DNA of 64,000 bases from Thermoflexus hugenholtzii JAD2 (GTDB lineage: Bacteria > Chloroflexota > Chloroflexia > Chloroflexales > Roseiflexaceae): positions 1 through 64,000 of the forward strand of contig CAMCVW010000004.1 of assembly GCA_945881915.1 (NCBI GenBank), given 5' to 3'. Shown here piece after piece: positions 63,974-64,000 of this stretch. The position numbers and the translations under genes were made by a program. Every line of letters starts with the position of its first letter. Position 1 is the stretch's first letter. The notes under the pieces are model-generated. The model made no database searches and was not told where the DNA came from. It saw only the letters and a list, made by a program, of their open reading frames with translations.

Positions 63974-64000
63974 TCATAGCACCCCCATGCGCCTGCGCAG
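63974..64000 (-). CDS. C-terminal end of an upstream gene (partial)
   Basis: The last nine codons of an open frame encode LRRRMGVL and a TGA that overlaps an ATG at 63977 by four bases. Given the ABC ATPase pair it may be the end of a permease, but no family can be assigned from eight residues. Confidence 0.35.
   Translation of the reverse strand: MRRRMGVL

Overview
The window is one contiguous stretch of bacterial chromosome with dense, short-spaced genes on both strands and no rRNA, tRNA, CRISPR array or recognisable insertion sequence. The gene content is suggestive, not proof, of a Chloroflexota-like bacterium. It includes a PPi-type phosphofructokinase, methylmalonyl-CoA epimerase, AIM24 and DUF72 proteins, a purN with an insertion, many Gfo/Idh/MocA oxidoreductases, sigma70-type promoters (TTGACA-17-TATAAT-like), lipoproteins and a PASTA-bearing class A PBP.

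Layout. 1-8600: central metabolism (phosphofructokinase fragment, class II fumarase/aspartase, 3-hydroxyacyl-CoA dehydrogenase, enoyl-CoA hydratase), sfsA, an MFS transporter and a lone molybdenum hydroxylase large subunit ending in a strong terminator. 8600-12046: a visibly AT-richer, gene-poor island carrying one large YfhO-like membrane protein. 12047-20473: two minus-strand operons (small membrane protein, AIM24, methyltransferase, methylmalonyl-CoA epimerase, Gfo/Idh, DUF72, UvrD-like helicase, holin-like protein; and RidA, esterase, HEPN-CBS protein). 20630-24467: glycosyltransferase, polyprenyl sugar-phosphate transferase, then gatA and a terminator. 24473-29130: S41 protease, MFS, and two Gfo/Idh enzymes. 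29138-31583: metG with its own promoter and an apparent Met-rich leader-peptide attenuator, then a VOC protein. 31636-36781: UlaG-like hydrolase, then a TPP-riboswitch-controlled thiamine-binding lipoprotein, a P-type ATPase and rsmI. 36800-39869: M20 peptidase, IolE-like isomerase and Gfo/Idh. 40082-43074: minus-strand cluster of two GT4 glycosyltransferases and a protein with an internal duplication. 43197-45067: purD-purN. 45120-53745: Bax1-like protein, a tightly overlapping maf/lipid kinase/TolB-like lipoprotein/GT4/amidohydrolase operon, and a class A PBP. 53802-60731: alkyltransferase-like protein, MFS, two Gfo/Idh enzymes, GlcNAc-kinase-like protein, PIG-L deacetylase and a type II DnaJ. 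60792-64000: MFS and two ABC ATPases, one with a C-terminal AbrB-like domain.

Working together: several blocks look like carbohydrate handling. The MFS + two Gfo/Idh + GlcNAc-kinase-like + PIG-L deacetylase set at 54-59.6 kb would suit amino-sugar or modified-sugar catabolism. The M20/IolE/Gfo set suits a polyol or sugar-derived substrate. The GT2/sugar transferase and GT4 clusters suit envelope polysaccharide synthesis. The most interesting regulatory structure is the metG leader: a promoter, a 21-codon reading frame with Met-Met-His-Met, and a 12-bp intrinsic terminator with a possible competing pairing. No large undescribed multi-gene system is evident; the notable items are this leader, several domain fusions, a probable frameshift and some non-consensus catalytic motifs.
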